Shown here piece after piece: positions 1-11,942 of a stretch of DNA of 64,000 bases (position 1 is its first letter; each line of letters starts with the position of its first letter). The stretch is from Aureobasidium sp. EXF-3400 (lineage: Eukaryota > Ascomycota > Dothideomycetes > Dothideales > Saccotheciaceae), in the NCBI GenBank assembly GCA_024195585.1, contig SWBL01000160.1, positions 1 through 64,000 of the forward strand, given 5' to 3'. Under the pieces are notes generated by a model. It was not told the DNA's origin and ran no database searches. It saw nothing but the letters and a program-made list of their open reading frames with translations. The translations under genes and the position numbers were made by a program.

Positions 1-1655
1 CTACGAGCGGGTACCCGCGAGCCGAAGGTCTTGACAGCCGACTACTGCACACAAGCGCGCCAACAAATTCATGTCCTGAGGGTTGACAGATGGTGCAACA
101 GCTTCTGTTTTCCCTGCCACTCCTTTTCTGTGCTCTCGTTGTCTTCTGCTTGCCCTGTTGCCGTCGGAACCTTGTCCCGTGTGCTGTACGACTGCTTTAC
201 CATCACGACTGGGCAGCATACCTGGCGGGCTATCCTTGCGCTTACGCATGCCGTGTCCGTCATCAAAGAGCGCGCCCCTCACTTTTTCGCTTGAAACAAT
301 CGCGCTCCAAATCTGTGGCTTTCGGGCCCCAAGTCTGATGAAGCTGCTGTCGTCTTTCGCCCGCTATGCGTCTTTCTGCAATTTGTCCGGCCAGTGAACG
401 GCCCGGTGGGAGATTGTCTGTGAGGTTCGTTCTCCATCGAAACAAGGCAAAATGCCCTTCGAAGCAACAGTTGGCCGGATGAAGGCTCGTCTTCAACACC
501 TGCTCCACCACGAGGGCTGCCCCGCTTCCCTTGCTTGGCTCTGTAGCGAGCAATTAAAACAAATTGGTCGACTTCGTTTCACAGGCTCACAGCTCACATT
601 CTTTCGTTTCCTCAAACTGGAGATGTCACGTTTGACTTTGCGCAATCGACTTGTGCTCGGATCAATCTACGACGGGATATACATCATTTTAGATAGGGAC
701 CGTGCATTAGGCAATCGCGAGTGTGATCATCGTGTTCATGTCATTTTAGCGAGAGGTAACTGTCTGCGGCCTGCTCATCATACAGCAGACCAGGTCCCGT
801 TCGCGGGAGACTCTGACTTGTAAGTTCTCGAATGCAGTCAAATGCAGTCGCTGTAAGCTAAGCGCAGCTCATCCCTCGAATGACATCCTCATGCTGAACC
901 TTAATCCACATGCCCGATTGAGAAACTCCAGTTGCATCTACGTGGACAGAATTGGACTGCACCTCGAACGTTGAAGGACGTCTGCCAGATAGCCACGACG
1001 AGGTTGTAGCGGATCAACGATCGATAGATGCCAAATCACAATCACTGAACACAAACACTCCGTCCTCAAGGAGAACGTGTCGTACAGTATCTTGCGTCCA
1101 GTGTGTAGACCACTCGGATATTGAGCTTCTCTGGGACCCTTTACATTCCAAGCTTCATTCCTATTTCAAGATGTCCAAGCAACAGTACTTTTACGAAGCA
1201 TTATCCCTACGGCCGAGACCCTAGGAGCTGTCGCCATCGAGAACCGTGGTGATCCACTGCGGACAGAACTTATAGAATGCTGGTTGATCTGGGAGCATAT
1301 CAAGTAACCCAAGTTCACTTCAGACAACTCACGATGCAGCAGATAAGAATGTGTGGAGAGGGTGTCAAACATTCGGGATACGGGCAAATGTAAACACTCC
1401 AATCAAGTTTCTTTCATGCCATCTCTTGTTTTATGCAAGTCATCTTTGCATCGGATGGGTAGGTAACCCTGCTCTTAAGAAGTACACATTCCTTGCTCAA
1501 TGACATTCCAACAAGCACGATTGGAATGAGATCAGTGACAACAATCATAATAGGTCTTTCATACATTGCAAAAAGCTCAGGATAGCAGCCGTCGATCTTT
1601 GCAAGAGAATACTGCATCACTTTTCCCACGAGATCAAGTTCGCTCTACACGTACC
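1..1655. other. Left-edge region without a convincing gene
   Basis: About 1.65 kb with only short open frames that overlap on both strands. None shows a recognisable domain or a spliceable continuation. The longest ATG-started frame (452-823, 123 codons) has no family resemblance I can see. The 3' end of this region is the 5' flank of the gene starting at 1656. A gene running in from the left edge cannot be excluded. Confidence 0.5.
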
Positions 1656-3220
1656 ATGCCCTTTCCACACATACTGCGACGGGAACATATCGATGACGAA
1701 GAAGAGTCTGAGCCGGAATATGAGAGGAGACAACGTCGAAACGCCAGTAACTTTGAGATGTCTAGGGAGCAACGCCATATCCAGACCAACAATGTGAAAG
1801 CCAGAAAGGAGGTCGCATTCGAGTTGAAGGCCGACGCTGATGCTGCCAATCAACTACAGATAGAGGATCGCCAGGCAAGAGGTCAACGCACTACACGATC
1901 TATGAGCCCGGGCAAGCGCAACGTATCTGCAGTTGATCCACACAGGGCATCCGAAGAGACAGCTCGGAGAAGCACGTCTAGAGGCCCCGCTGGTCCTGCA
2001 TCGGCCCTTCAGGTACAGATGGATAGACAAAAAGAGGCACCATCGAGATATCACGGAACCGCAGACCCGACTCCTCCAGAAAACCTGACGCCACAAGAAA
2101 GAAAAGATAACGATCTTGATGCGGAGGTCATGTCTACACTGGCTGGAATCCGCAAAAGCATTGCCAAATTCTGCCAAGACGTGTTTGGCAAGGACCTTTT
2201 GCTAAAAGACATGACAGAGCCTAGACTTAAGAAATGGCTTGATGACATCGATGAGCGCAAAGAGGCGGAGTTTATAAGCTTCTGCAGGGCAATCGCTGAA
2301 GGTGGTGGTGAGGCCGCGACATGGCGAGAAGTCGTCGCAAACGGTGAGTGTCGTTTTGGACTCAGTTACGGCATCGTCCATAGAGTGCTGGTACACCATG
2401 TCTTTGGTAGCCTCTTGTTTGGCGCGCCTCAAGAGTTGCTGGCCAGGCTAGAGCAGATGGAGAAAGACCAAGAAAACGAGGATGGTATGTTTTGTCGGCA
2501 CACAACGATGTCTGCAGACAAATTCCTGACTGTATGATAGGATTCTACAGAGAGGAACAACGCGCCGAGCATATCATATCTTACCAGATTCAATACAGAG
2601 TGGATCTCAACGATATTGAAGAGCGAAAGATTGCCAACCTCAAGACAGCATTACAGATCTGGATGCTGCTCGAGCCGCTTTTCCGACTCGACTCGAGGAA
2701 CAAAGACCAAATGGACAACGAGTTGCAGCAAGCCTTGATTATGATCGTGGCAAAAGCTGCACAGCTTGCAACTCTCATGAAGAAAAGCGGCAAAACGGTC
2801 CTCTATCAGTTCTGTAAGGTCTTCAAGGACGAGGTGGCCGACCGTAAAATGATGGACGTTCTCAACTTTGATCAGCTGAAAGAGGAACACGATAAAGGTG
2901 ACGGGGGCGACTATGTCTTGATTAGGATGGTATGTGGTGATTCGTTGTACGCGTTCAGAAAGGGTGGTGGTGTGATGGCCGAGAGGATACTGGAGACGGA
3001 AGAGAAAGAGCAAGACATGAGTGTTGCTCCAGAGCTGCGACATATGCCACGGAATCAATACCGCGGGCGGCTCATCACAGCACAGGACGGCTACAGAGCA
3101 AAGTTCTTGGCCAAGTCGCAGGTTGTTGGACGGTTGGAGCAGACAGGCAGCCGGACCGAGATGAAAGACCTGATGCAGGCAATCTATTGCCTGCAAGAGG
3201 AAGGATGTACGCCACAGTAA
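1656..3220 (+). CDS. Hypothetical protein, highly charged, one intron
   Basis: I do not recognise this family. Two exons, 1656-2484 and 2541-3220, are joined across a 56-bp intron with a GTATGT donor, a CTGAC branch site and a TAG acceptor. The splice restores frame exactly (phase 1, split Gly codon) and gives 502 residues. The start is the first ATG; the frame stays open upstream but holds no other ATG. The N-terminal ~180 residues are very charged and low in complexity (Glu, Arg, Lys, Gln), probably disordered. The remaining ~320 residues look alpha-helical and globular, with few Pro or Gly. No signal peptide or membrane segment. It converges with the next gene, with 57 bp between the stop codons. 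It could be a lineage-restricted dothideomycete gene. The coding call is good; the function is unknown. Confidence 0.72.
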
Positions 3221-3277
3221 GAAGGAGTGGTCGCGGGTCGTGTGTTTTTGGTGTTTCTGGCAGACGTAATGGTAGTA

Positions 3278-3862
3278 TTAGTCAATCGACTTTTGTTGTT
3301 GCATGTGGTTCGCGGCAGTGGACTCTGTAGAAGCAGGAGCTTCTTCCAAGAGTTGCCTCAGAGTCTTGACAGTGGTTTCTCTTTGCTTTTCCCAGCGCAA
3401 CACTCTCCACGGCTTTTCCTCTTTCCTCAGGGTGAATTCGCTCAGGCCCACCATGGGGACATTTTTGACCAGATCCTCTTGGACAAGGCTTCTGCCCGAG
3501 ACCTTGTAGGAACCATTGTAGACGTTTTGGTCGATCTGATCGCGGTGGTGGAAGCTCGAGTTGTTGGCCTGGAGCTGGTAGTGTCTCTGTCTTCCTTCTC
3601 CTGCACCTTCGGGGGTCATGACAAAGCGCAGCGGCGATTCCTCGAGGAGTTTGCGCGCGCCTTCGTCTGTCTCGTAGATGGCAATCATGGTGTTGGCCAC
3701 GGGCAGCGCGTCGTACTTGAAGTTGCGGAACATTTCGACTCGTCCGAATTTCTGCATCAGGCGAAGAATCTCTCGACTCTCGGCCAAGGTCTCTACACGG
3801 GGATGCAGTCGCAAATGCACCGCACGGTTCCCGATGGGTCTGATGAGCCCCGAGAACGCCAT
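3278..3862 (-). CDS. Small basic protein with an RRM-like segment, possibly mitochondrial
   Basis: A single-exon protein of 194 residues if the ATG at 3862 is used. An in-frame ATG at 3958 would add 32 residues. I prefer 3862 because the sequence after it (basic, with no acidic residue in the first 20) resembles a mitochondrial presequence. Residues ~15-75 alternate hydrophobic strands and helices like an RNA-recognition-motif fold. They run from a strand with His-Leu-Arg-Leu, through a helix, to a Phe-Gly-Val turn and a second strand with aromatic residues. The C-terminus is basic and Gln-rich. I recall similar ascomycete proteins annotated only as hypothetical. Role unknown; an RNA-binding or mitochondrial-translation role is inference. 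Confidence 0.62.
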   Translation of the reverse strand: MAFSGLIRPIGNRAVHLRLHPRVETLAESREILRLMQKFGRVEMFRNFKYDALPVANTMIAIYETDEGARKLLEESPLRFVMTPEGAGEGRQRHYQLQANNSSFHHRDQIDQNVYNGSYKVSGRSLVQEDLVKNVPMVGLSEFTLRKEEKPWRVLRWEKQRETTVKTLRQLLEEAPASTESTAANHMQQQKSID

Positions 3863-4330
3863 GTTCAATCGCGGCCTTGTCCTTGACTTGATGTATTCCA
3901 GAGAATCACGACGATCAACCAAGGCACAAACGACTTGGGTCTTGGCAAAACACACCATGCCGAAACCTGGAGACTCACAATCACCAGCCACCAACGACCC
4001 GAGCCCAAGCAGTGCTTAGCTAGCTTATCTCACACGCTCGCAGTTCTCGTCTTTCTTGTGATCTGAAACAACACTCCTGACATTGAATGAAATGGCAGTT
4101 ATCAGCTGCACTTGAGTGACAAGTGTCATTCTCAATATTAAAATCGTCTAAATGGGTATCTCTGGCGATTGACGCCTGCGAAAAGGAAAAAAGCTCCCCG
4201 ATGTCTGTTACATCCTCCCAGTCCAACCCAAGATCCATTTCGTAAGTCATCACCACACATATTAGCCCATACGCCAAAAATCCAAAGGCTTGGTCCAAAC
4301 TCTAGCCCAGTGCTCAACCCGATTTCCCCT
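3863..4330. other. Intergenic spacer
   Basis: A 468-bp spacer between two minus-strand genes. It should hold the promoter and 5' UTR of the gene below it and the 3' UTR of the gene above it. No separate feature is supported. Confidence 0.5.
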
Positions 4331-4951
4331 TTATGCCTGCTTTGACGAACCGCGTACGTTGCGAGCCTTCTTGACGCGGACGTTTTTCGAGACACAAGCA
4401 CCAGTAATAGAATCCACTGAACGTCTGAATGACAAGGAAGACGTGCCGGATGCAGCAGACGAGACCGAGGAAATTGATCCGCAGCGTCGGTTCTCATCGA
4501 GACTGCTGTAGCCCTCATCGTCCACAGGTGATGGGGTTGCCTCAACACTGGAAGCCCGGGCTGGTGATATGGCGCATTGATCTCCGGATTGGACCATTCT
4601 GTCCACCATGTCTTGGATGTTGCGAAGGTGAGACGGGTCGCAGAGCATTCGTACTCCGTGCTGTCTCTGAGCACGTCTTTTGGAGGGAGATATTGAGCCC
4701 ACGTAATCAGCAGAGCTCAAGGTTGAGTCCAGCTCGCGGTCGGCGGTCGTTGGTCTGTTTTGAGGATAGAAGAAGGGTTGCGATGTGTAGCGCATTTCGC
4801 TGAATTGCTGCGAGAGTTGTGTGATGGAGATTTGAGAATCGCACTGCGGCGAGATACGGGGTACAGTCCAGTTAGGTCCGAATAGGCCATCACAAGTGAG
4901 TGGTAGAGAAGAGGGATGACGCGATGCGGTCACTGTGTAGTTTTCGAACAT
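4331..4951 (-). CDS. Conserved fungal hypothetical protein, 206 aa
   Basis: A single exon from an ATG at 4949-4951 to a TAA at 4331-4333. The middle part (about residues 90-125) carries an Arg/Gln-rich basic stretch followed by a helix with regularly spaced Met, Ile and Val. I recall this pattern from uncharacterised ascomycete proteins of similar size. The C-terminal third is Ser-rich and ends in a Lys/Arg-rich tail, which would suit a nuclear protein or phosphorylation target. No signal peptide or membrane segment. It is followed downstream on the same strand by the RRM-like gene. No function can be assigned. The coding call rests on an uninterrupted ATG frame and this recalled pattern. Confidence 0.65.
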   Translation of the reverse strand: MFENYTVTASRHPSSLPLTCDGLFGPNWTVPRISPQCDSQISITQLSQQFSEMRYTSQPFFYPQNRPTTADRELDSTLSSADYVGSISPSKRRAQRQHGVRMLCDPSHLRNIQDMVDRMVQSGDQCAISPARASSVEATPSPVDDEGYSSLDENRRCGSISSVSSAASGTSSLSFRRSVDSITGACVSKNVRVKKARNVRGSSKQA

Positions 4952-6584
4952 GGCGAAGAGTATGATCCAGGTAGTTGATGATTGCTGAGTACAGAAAGTG
5001 ATTGTTGATCAACTGATGGTGTAGAGACGATGATAAGGGTTGCAACAGAGAATTGATGGTTCTCAAGAGGTGACGGGCATGGGACACTATTATGTCAAAG
5101 AGCCATGGACTCAGCACGATGAGGCTTTGACGCCTCAAGGCCGAGATCATGAGTCGCCCGCATGCCGTGGCATGCACTAGGACCCCGGGAGAAACGGCTA
5201 TGGTGGCTTGTGCTGGCACCACCACGAAAGACACCGGACCACCTTTTATTTGCGCCGAATGCAACGAAGTTGTGTAGCGTTTAGGCCGCGGTCCCAATCA
5301 AAACACCACGCCAGGGGCCTTGTCTTTTGATTGTTTAACAGTCTGCGCCTGTGTCAGGACCATCCTTCGCTGTATGTTCGATGATTTCGCCTGACGCCGG
5401 CTGCTGGCCTGCGCCGCCACTGAATCGCTGTCATTTGCTGAGGAGGATCAAAGTCCCACTCTCGGCGATGAGCGTGTCTTCTAGAAAACTATGACCCAGC
5501 GATCGACATGCAAGACATCGCTTTGGAGTTCGACTTGACGGCTTACGTCCGTACGCACGTGTGACTGGGGGACTTGGACGAAAAAACGTTTGGACCGTAG
5601 ATGAACCTACACCAAGCTCACTGGACGAAAAGGGCAGCCGGTGAATATCGAATTGATAGTCCTTCCTTCTACCAGATTCGCTCTGAACCCATCGTAAGTT
5701 CTTCCAGCACACCGTTTGCATCGAGAAACCTCCACAGAGTCCCCTGTGGACGATCGACGCATGGCTGTTGAGTGGTTGGCTGCTGCGAGTTATGTACGAG
5801 CGATCGGCACGTGTGAAAGCGTGTCCGAATTTATCCGTCTCTGCCAAACAAGCGTGAACCTGGTTCTCTCGCAACCCCAACGGTCAAACTTTACAGCCTT
5901 ACGTGGCGTATTGGGATCTAGATTCCTCACAACCATGTACTCGAACAATTCGGGCAGTGAAGATTCTGTTTCCCGAGTTTTTAGTTCGGATTATGCCTAC
6001 CAACAGTGATAAAAGTTCGTGATATCTTAACGCCGGTGACACTTGGACGCGATCCGAGACAGAGGCACCGACAAGTGTACGTCTGACAATGCTATGGGAG
6101 TGAGACTCGACTCGACGACCAGGTGGCAAGCCAGTATGTGGGGTGATGGAAGCTGGATATATTGCTGGGTAGATAGGCTGACTGTGTGCCTTCAAGAGTA
6201 AAAGTATGTCTATAGCTTCTAAGTGCAGATGCAAAGGCAAGAACGAACCGAACCAAGCCTGATGATGCTGCAAGAAATGATATATATCAGTGCGATGGAT
6301 GTCAACTGCAAAAGGCTGGTTTCAAGCATGTGGCGCGAGCATTCTTTCCATGTTGACAACGGATACGATGAGCGAATGCGATGAAAGGTAGCCAGTACCG
6401 TGCTGAGTGTGATCGTGAAAGCAACGACCACCAAGATCGGTAGCAGTGTGGTGTCAAGGCCTGATCTGAGCAGTGTGGTCAGCCTATAGGCACGAGTGAT
6501 AGTGATGTGACCAAAACACACCAACAAGCCGACTGATGTGAAAGCGTGTAGCATAAGCGTGAGTAGAGCGAGCTTGGGCAGGGA
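4952..6584. other. Gene-free spacer
   Basis: About 1.6 kb upstream of the 206-residue gene and downstream of the bHLH gene. Several short frames overlap here (for example 5431-5880 minus and 5716-6009 plus), but none has a domain, convincing codon bias or splice partners. Best read as the promoter and 5' UTR of the gene at 4951 plus the 3' UTR of the bHLH gene. Confidence 0.5.
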
Positions 6585-6917
6585 TCAGGAACGGTCGTAG
6601 GTTTGGTTGATTCTGGCGCGTTCTTCACGATACATTTGCTCAAAGTCGCCGTCACTGACGTTGAGCTTTGCAGCCATCTCCTTGAGGGCGTCCTTTCTGG
6701 CGAGCTGAGCTCTCATGTAGGTGACGGTGGCCGAGAGCATGACGGCCTCGCTGCGACCCTGGCCTGACATGCTGGGCACGATCTCAGCAAGACGGTCGAA
6801 GCCTTCACGGATTGCTTGACGGCGTTTCTGTTCCGAAGCAATGTGGTTGTTCTTCTTTTCCTGCTCTGTCAGACGAGGCTTGTCGGCGAAGTTGGCGCCA
6901 GCATTGTTGTTGGCCAT
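6585..6917 (-). CDS. bHLH transcription factor, Ino4-like
   Basis: A compact 110-residue single-exon protein that is almost entirely a basic helix-loop-helix domain (residues ~18-80). The basic region carries the class-B signature His-Ile-x-x-Glu-x-Lys-Arg-Arg, with the E-box-contacting Glu and the Arg pair. Helix 1 follows, then a short Ser-Gly-Gln-Gly loop and a helix 2 rich in Ala, Leu and Met. The size and basic region match fungal Ino4-type factors, which in yeast heterodimerise with Ino2 to activate phospholipid genes through CATGTG elements. Many filamentous fungi use small Ino4-like proteins in other programmes, so the target genes are not predictable here. It is expected to act in the nucleus as a dimer. 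It is divergent from the Munc13-like gene across about 950 bp. Confidence 0.85.
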   Translation of the reverse strand: MANNNAGANFADKPRLTEQEKKNNHIASEQKRRQAIREGFDRLAEIVPSMSGQGRSEAVMLSATVTYMRAQLARKDALKEMAAKLNVSDGDFEQMYREERARINQTYDRS

Positions 6918-7866
6918 GGCGGCGGATATTGAAGGGTTAGATCGTGAAACAGATCGTGGAGAGGAAGCGTAGACGCAAAAGGCAGCAGAGTATTTGTAAT
7001 ATTGTGAGGTTGTGAGTGGTAGTCAAGAAAGATAAAGGGCAGCAGAGTATAAAAAGGAGGACGGAAACGCAGTAGCACGAGGATTAAATAGCCAAGCAGC
7101 AGTCGCTCAAGCAGAAGGCAATATTATTTGAGTGAAGCAAGAGCAGGTGCGTGAAATCAAGTGAAAGTGAAAAATTAAGGGACTGGTATGTGGCAGGCGG
7201 CAGACAGAGAAGGAGCTTTAGACAAGAAAGTGGAGAGCAGGGTGGTGTCAGCAGGAAGGCATGGCATCGGCGTCGAGTCTGCAAAAGGCTTTGAATCTTT
7301 GCATTTTAGAGATCAAGAAGTCGGCTTGATCCTCAAAATACAAGACGTCTATGGGATGCGTGTTCTTGCAACAAGTCTAGCTCTAACAGAATAAGCATCC
7401 GACCTTGTGACGGATTAGTGGTTCAGAGTCGGCGCTGTAACAGAGTGGAAGCCAAGAAAAAGCTGAAACGCGGCGAGGGCTGGGGGCGATCATGTCTCCG
7501 TAGCGGGAGAGAGAATGGCCAATTAACTATGACGCGCGAGACGCTGTGGATACTCGTACCGATGCCCGCTGCGAAGCTGTGCTCGGAAAGGGTCTGGGAA
7601 AGGAGAGAGAAAGGGACAAAGGTCGCATTTCCCTCGAAGCACATTACACTGTCGACGAGTGCGTAGCGGCGTCTCGATATATACTCTTGTCTGTGTCGGA
7701 AAACAAGCAGAAGCAGCGTGAAACACCGACTCAGGCTACCGCCAACATTGCCAACCTTGCCAACATCAGGGTCACGACCAACTGACCCAGCAGGTCTTGC
7801 ACAGCAAATGTCGGCCTAGACAAGTCACTCCCTCTGCCCGACTCTCCTTAGCACCCCCCGACAACA
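6918..7866. promoter_or_regulatory. Shared divergent promoter region, bHLH gene / Munc13-like gene
   Basis: A 949-bp spacer between two divergent start codons (6917 minus, 7867 plus). It must contain both promoters and 5' UTRs. I could not identify a specific TATA box or factor site with confidence. Confidence 0.55.
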
Positions 7867-10800
7867 ATGTCGCCAGCGTCGGCTCGCTCGTCAGTCACAG
7901 GCCGTCGCGTGCACAGTCTACAGCCTGCCCGGAGGCTAGTCGACGAGCACGATGCCTACTCTTTCGCCCTACGTACCGCCTACCTCTCCCATCTCCTGCA
8001 GCCCAAAACTCGTCGCACCCAGCACGTCGCTCAGCCCGTCAAGCCCGTCTCGCGCTCCTCGACCTCCATCACAGATTTGGTCAAGGACTTGTCCTCGATT
8101 CGAGACTCCAAAAGCACCCGTCTCCCACATGGCTTCACTGGTGAGCTGGACAAGCGCATTACAGGCGTGCTTGTTGGCAAAGAACGCATGCCCGAGTTCA
8201 ACGATCCCCTGGTCAAGCGCACCTTTGCCGCTTTTTTGAACGAATTTAAAAACCCTACATTTCGCAAGTCCATGGAGAAGGATCGCCGCGTTGAGGATCT
8301 CCTTTTGATCTTCTTTTCCAAAGCCACCTCGGAATTGCAGAAAGGGAAGGGCTCGGAAGACGATGCGTGGAAGCTCATGGTCGATCGTCATGTTGCTCTG
8401 TTCGTGCGCCTCATCAGTTCCACCCTCAAGAAGGACGACTGGGCCCGTGATCGCCCTGAGCTCACCTCTCGCCTGCAGACCCTTGAGAGCAAGCTGTTGG
8501 TGCACGCTCAGGATCTGACCAGCTCCTCTCAGCCTTCCGGCAGTACCACCATCGAAGTTGAGATTCCCCGTAGTTCAGAAGTTAAAGACATGCCGCTTGT
8601 TCTCCGCATCGCAAACATTTTCGGCACCTCGTATGACCAGATTCAAGCGGACATCGATTCGCACAAGGCTGTCTGGACCGAGCAGGCTGCCATACAAGAC
8701 CTGAAATTATACCAAATGCACCTTAGTCTGAACTCTAGTAGGACTCTCGGCAGCCAGGATTTCCAGTCTGACGATGTCTACGAAGCTTGGAAGAAGGCCG
8801 AGATCCAGGACCTCTCGCAGCTAATGTTAACCATTATTCAATCTAACCCCGAGCTTGCAAGGACTACGACCGGGCCAGCTGCTATGAAGTCTCCGCCTTT
8901 AGCATTGAACGATGATGTTGACCAGTCCGGTTCAGTCGACCAGTCTTTTGATTTGAGCACACTCACTCTGAACAACTCGCCACGCGAATCAGTTAGCGAC
9001 GACACGGCCTTTACATACATTCCGGCAGAGCCAAGGGCTTACTATCGAGCCGTTCTTAGGAAAGCTCTAGATAACGATCTCTTCCAAGACGACGACGCCG
9101 AGGGTGCAGACGGACCAGACATACAACTGCTTTCGAAGCAATCCATCGATGTCCTCAACGAATTAGCACTGCGGTGGCGCGTTCCTCAACCTTCCAGGAT
9201 GACATTGTTCTTGGACGTTATTAGAGAGAAGTTCGATCGTCAGGAGATTACTCTGGACACGCTCGATGCCGCGTTCATGTACGTGAAGACGCCTACAGCC
9301 GAGGCGAAAAAGGCGAATCGTATGAGTCAAATGCTTCCCTCCAACATGTTCGATACATCGAGATGGACGATTTCCGACCATTCACTACAGCAACAATCTC
9401 TTTCGTCCATCCATGATGCGCTCCTCAGAGAACTTTTTGAGCTTCTACAACACTGCTACGAGCCCAAGCCTCCTTCTATCGGCTCTGTGATGTATATTCT
9501 CGAGACTCATGTTTACGATGATCCTCTCTTTGCGAAGACGCCTGAGGATTTGGACGAATTCACACTGGCCTTGCACGATGCGTTGAGACAAAAAGCTCGA
9601 GAGGCTTACAATGGTATGCTCTCGAAACATGTGCCCGAAAATGCAGACTCTTGGGAGTTTTACCACGTCATCCAACTTGGTAAAGCAGTCGTCACACTCG
9701 CCGACAAGATCCAGAAGCGTTACCGCAAGAATCCCGACATCATGGGCGTCAACCCATTAACGGCTTTAGTCGAAGAAATTCTGCCCTCTTTTGCCGGCGA
9801 CGCTCGCGATCTGGTATCACGCATAGTCGAAGTCGTCAGGGGCCGCGGTGAAGATGTTCCAGTCCAAGATGGGTTTGACCTGTACAAAGAACTTGTCAGC
9901 ATTCGCAAGGTCCACTCACAGGCGCTTCCCAACGTTCCATTCGCATTTCACATCGAAGGCCTGTTGGCAGACTTCGTGTGGCGTTGGATCGCCATGACCG
10001 ATGCAAATATGCTGGGCTGGGTTGAAGGAGCCGTCAACCAGGATGACTTCATTGTCCGCTCTTCTCATCCGAACAATATCCCCACAGACGAAGAGCGCCA
10101 TAGCGTATCTGCGGTCGACATGTTCCGCTCTTTCAGCCAAACGATCGATCAGATCATCAAACTTGAGTGGGATGATGACTTGCAGTATGCTAAATTCATG
10201 ACAGCCATCTCAAAATCCATCGGCATTGGCATTGCGAGATACTGTGAGCTTGTAGAACAAAAGTTTGTCAAGGAGATGGACCGCATGACTCCCGAACAGG
10301 AAGCCGCATCTCGTCAGACGCGACAGGAGAAGTGGGTTCAGATGGCCAAAGACACATGGGCTAACAGAGAGAAGGTTGAGCCGTTCCAGTTCTTACCCGA
10401 ATCGCTGGTCAAGTTGAACAACATCGAGTACACAACACTCCAGTTGGACAAACTAGAAAAGGAGATCAATGTAGACGCTTGCGCAGAGGTCATCCAGAAA
10501 CACGCACCTCCAATCAACCCAGTCAAACTTCGTCAGTCCAGCAAGTTTGTGTTCACCATCAAGATCATCGAGGCAGAAGATCTCAAAGCTTGTGACATGA
10601 ATGGTCTGAGCGACCCGTATGTCGTGCTTGGAGATGAATACCAGAAGCGTTTGGCCAAGACTCGCATCGTCTACGGTAGCTTGAACCCACGCTGGGATGA
10701 GACGGTCGATATTAGCACCCAAGGCCCTCTAAATATCATCGCCACAATCTGGGATTGGGATGCTTTGGGCGATCACGACTGTGTAGGTCGAACGTCGTTA

Positions 10801-11942
10801 AAGCTAGATCCATCACACTTCAGTGATTATATGCCACGAGAATTTTGGCTCGATCTCGATACTCAGGGCAGGTTGTTACTACGTGTAAGTATGGAAGGCG
10901 AAAGAGACGACATCCAGTTTTATTTCGGCAAAGCTTTCCGTACGCTGAAGCGCAGTGAGCGCGACATGACACGCAAGATTACGGACAAGGTAAGTCGACA
11001 TGCATTATTGTTCCTTGTGCCTCTGAACTGATTGGTTTCAAGTTGTCCTCTTACATTCAACAAGTCTTGTCACGTAGAGCTCTTCGCGGTCTTCTCAATC
11101 AAGGAATATCGATAAACACGGTCCGTGGGTACTTCCAAAAGGCCAGACCACAATCCGTCATCCAGGGGCCCGCTCCAGTCGACACTGCAAGTGCGCTGAA
11201 GCCGCTTTTCACTTACTTCGACGATAACTTTGCGATCATGAAACAAACGCTGACGGATTCGGCAATGGTCATGGTCATGACGCGACTTTGGAAGGAGGTC
11301 CTCGTAACAATCGAGTCGTTACTTGTACCTCCGCTCTCTGATAAGCCCTCTCAACAACGACCGTTGACGCAGCAGGAGCTGGATATCGTGTTCAAATGGT
11401 TACAGATGCTGTTTGACTTTTTCCACGCTGTGGATGAGGACGATGGGACAGCACATGGCGTACCACTGGACATTCTCAAGTCGTCAAAGTACCACGACCT
11501 GCAGAATCTAAACTTCTTCTACTTTGAGTCTACCGAGAACCTGATCAGGACATCGGAGTCAATGGCCAAAGCGACAGTGGCGAGACAGCAGGCCAGGCAG
11601 ACGCGAGAGCTCAATCGAATGTCAGCGCCTGCGACACTTGCGCAGCATTCGTTCAGTGGAGCGGCAAGCTTGGTGGGAGTGCCCAGTACCCGACGAAGCA
11701 AGAGTATCATGCTTAGTCGTAACCTTGGAACGATGAAGAAGGCAAAGGAGGAGAAGCGCAAAGAGGCACAGGCGGAGCCTAGTGATGATATGATCTTGAG
11801 GATTCTACGTATGCGACCCGAGGCAGAAAGATATCTCAAGGATCGCAGCAGGCAAAAGGAGAGATTGGCAGCGCATGCAGCAGCGGAGCTGATTGTGCGG
11901 CAGAGTCTCATGGCACAAAGAAGCATGGGGCGCGGACGATGA
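7867..11942 (+). CDS. Munc13/UNC-13-like protein with C2 domain (Ync13 type)
   Basis: Two exons, 7867-10989 and 11043-11942, flank a 53-bp intron (GTAAGT to TTTCAAG, phase 0) and give 1,340 residues. Residues ~100-870 form a long helical MUN/MHD-type region. A C2 domain lies at ~892-1000. Its Asp-x-Asn-Gly-x-Ser-Asp-Pro-Tyr loop and its Trp-Asp-Trp-Asp...Asp-His-Asp loop keep the acidic residues that bind calcium in active C2 domains. An MHD2-like helical region follows. The last ~120 residues are basic, with Ala/Arg-rich helices. The layout matches the fungal Munc13 homologue Ync13 of Schizosaccharomyces pombe, which coordinates exocytosis and endocytosis at the division site. Expected at the plasma membrane and septum. 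Calcium binding is inferred from the retained loop residues. Confidence 0.88.

Noticed and set aside
452..823. ATG-started 123-codon frame on the plus strand
   Set aside because: No domain, no splice partner, and overlapped by comparable frames on the other strand. Chance open frame is the simpler reading.
3227..3886. 219-codon plus-strand frame
   Set aside because: Lies antisense to the RRM-like gene, which has a better start, composition and conserved pattern.
5431..5880. 149-codon minus-strand frame in the 1.6-kb spacer
   Set aside because: No recognisable motif, irregular composition, no intron signals that extend it.
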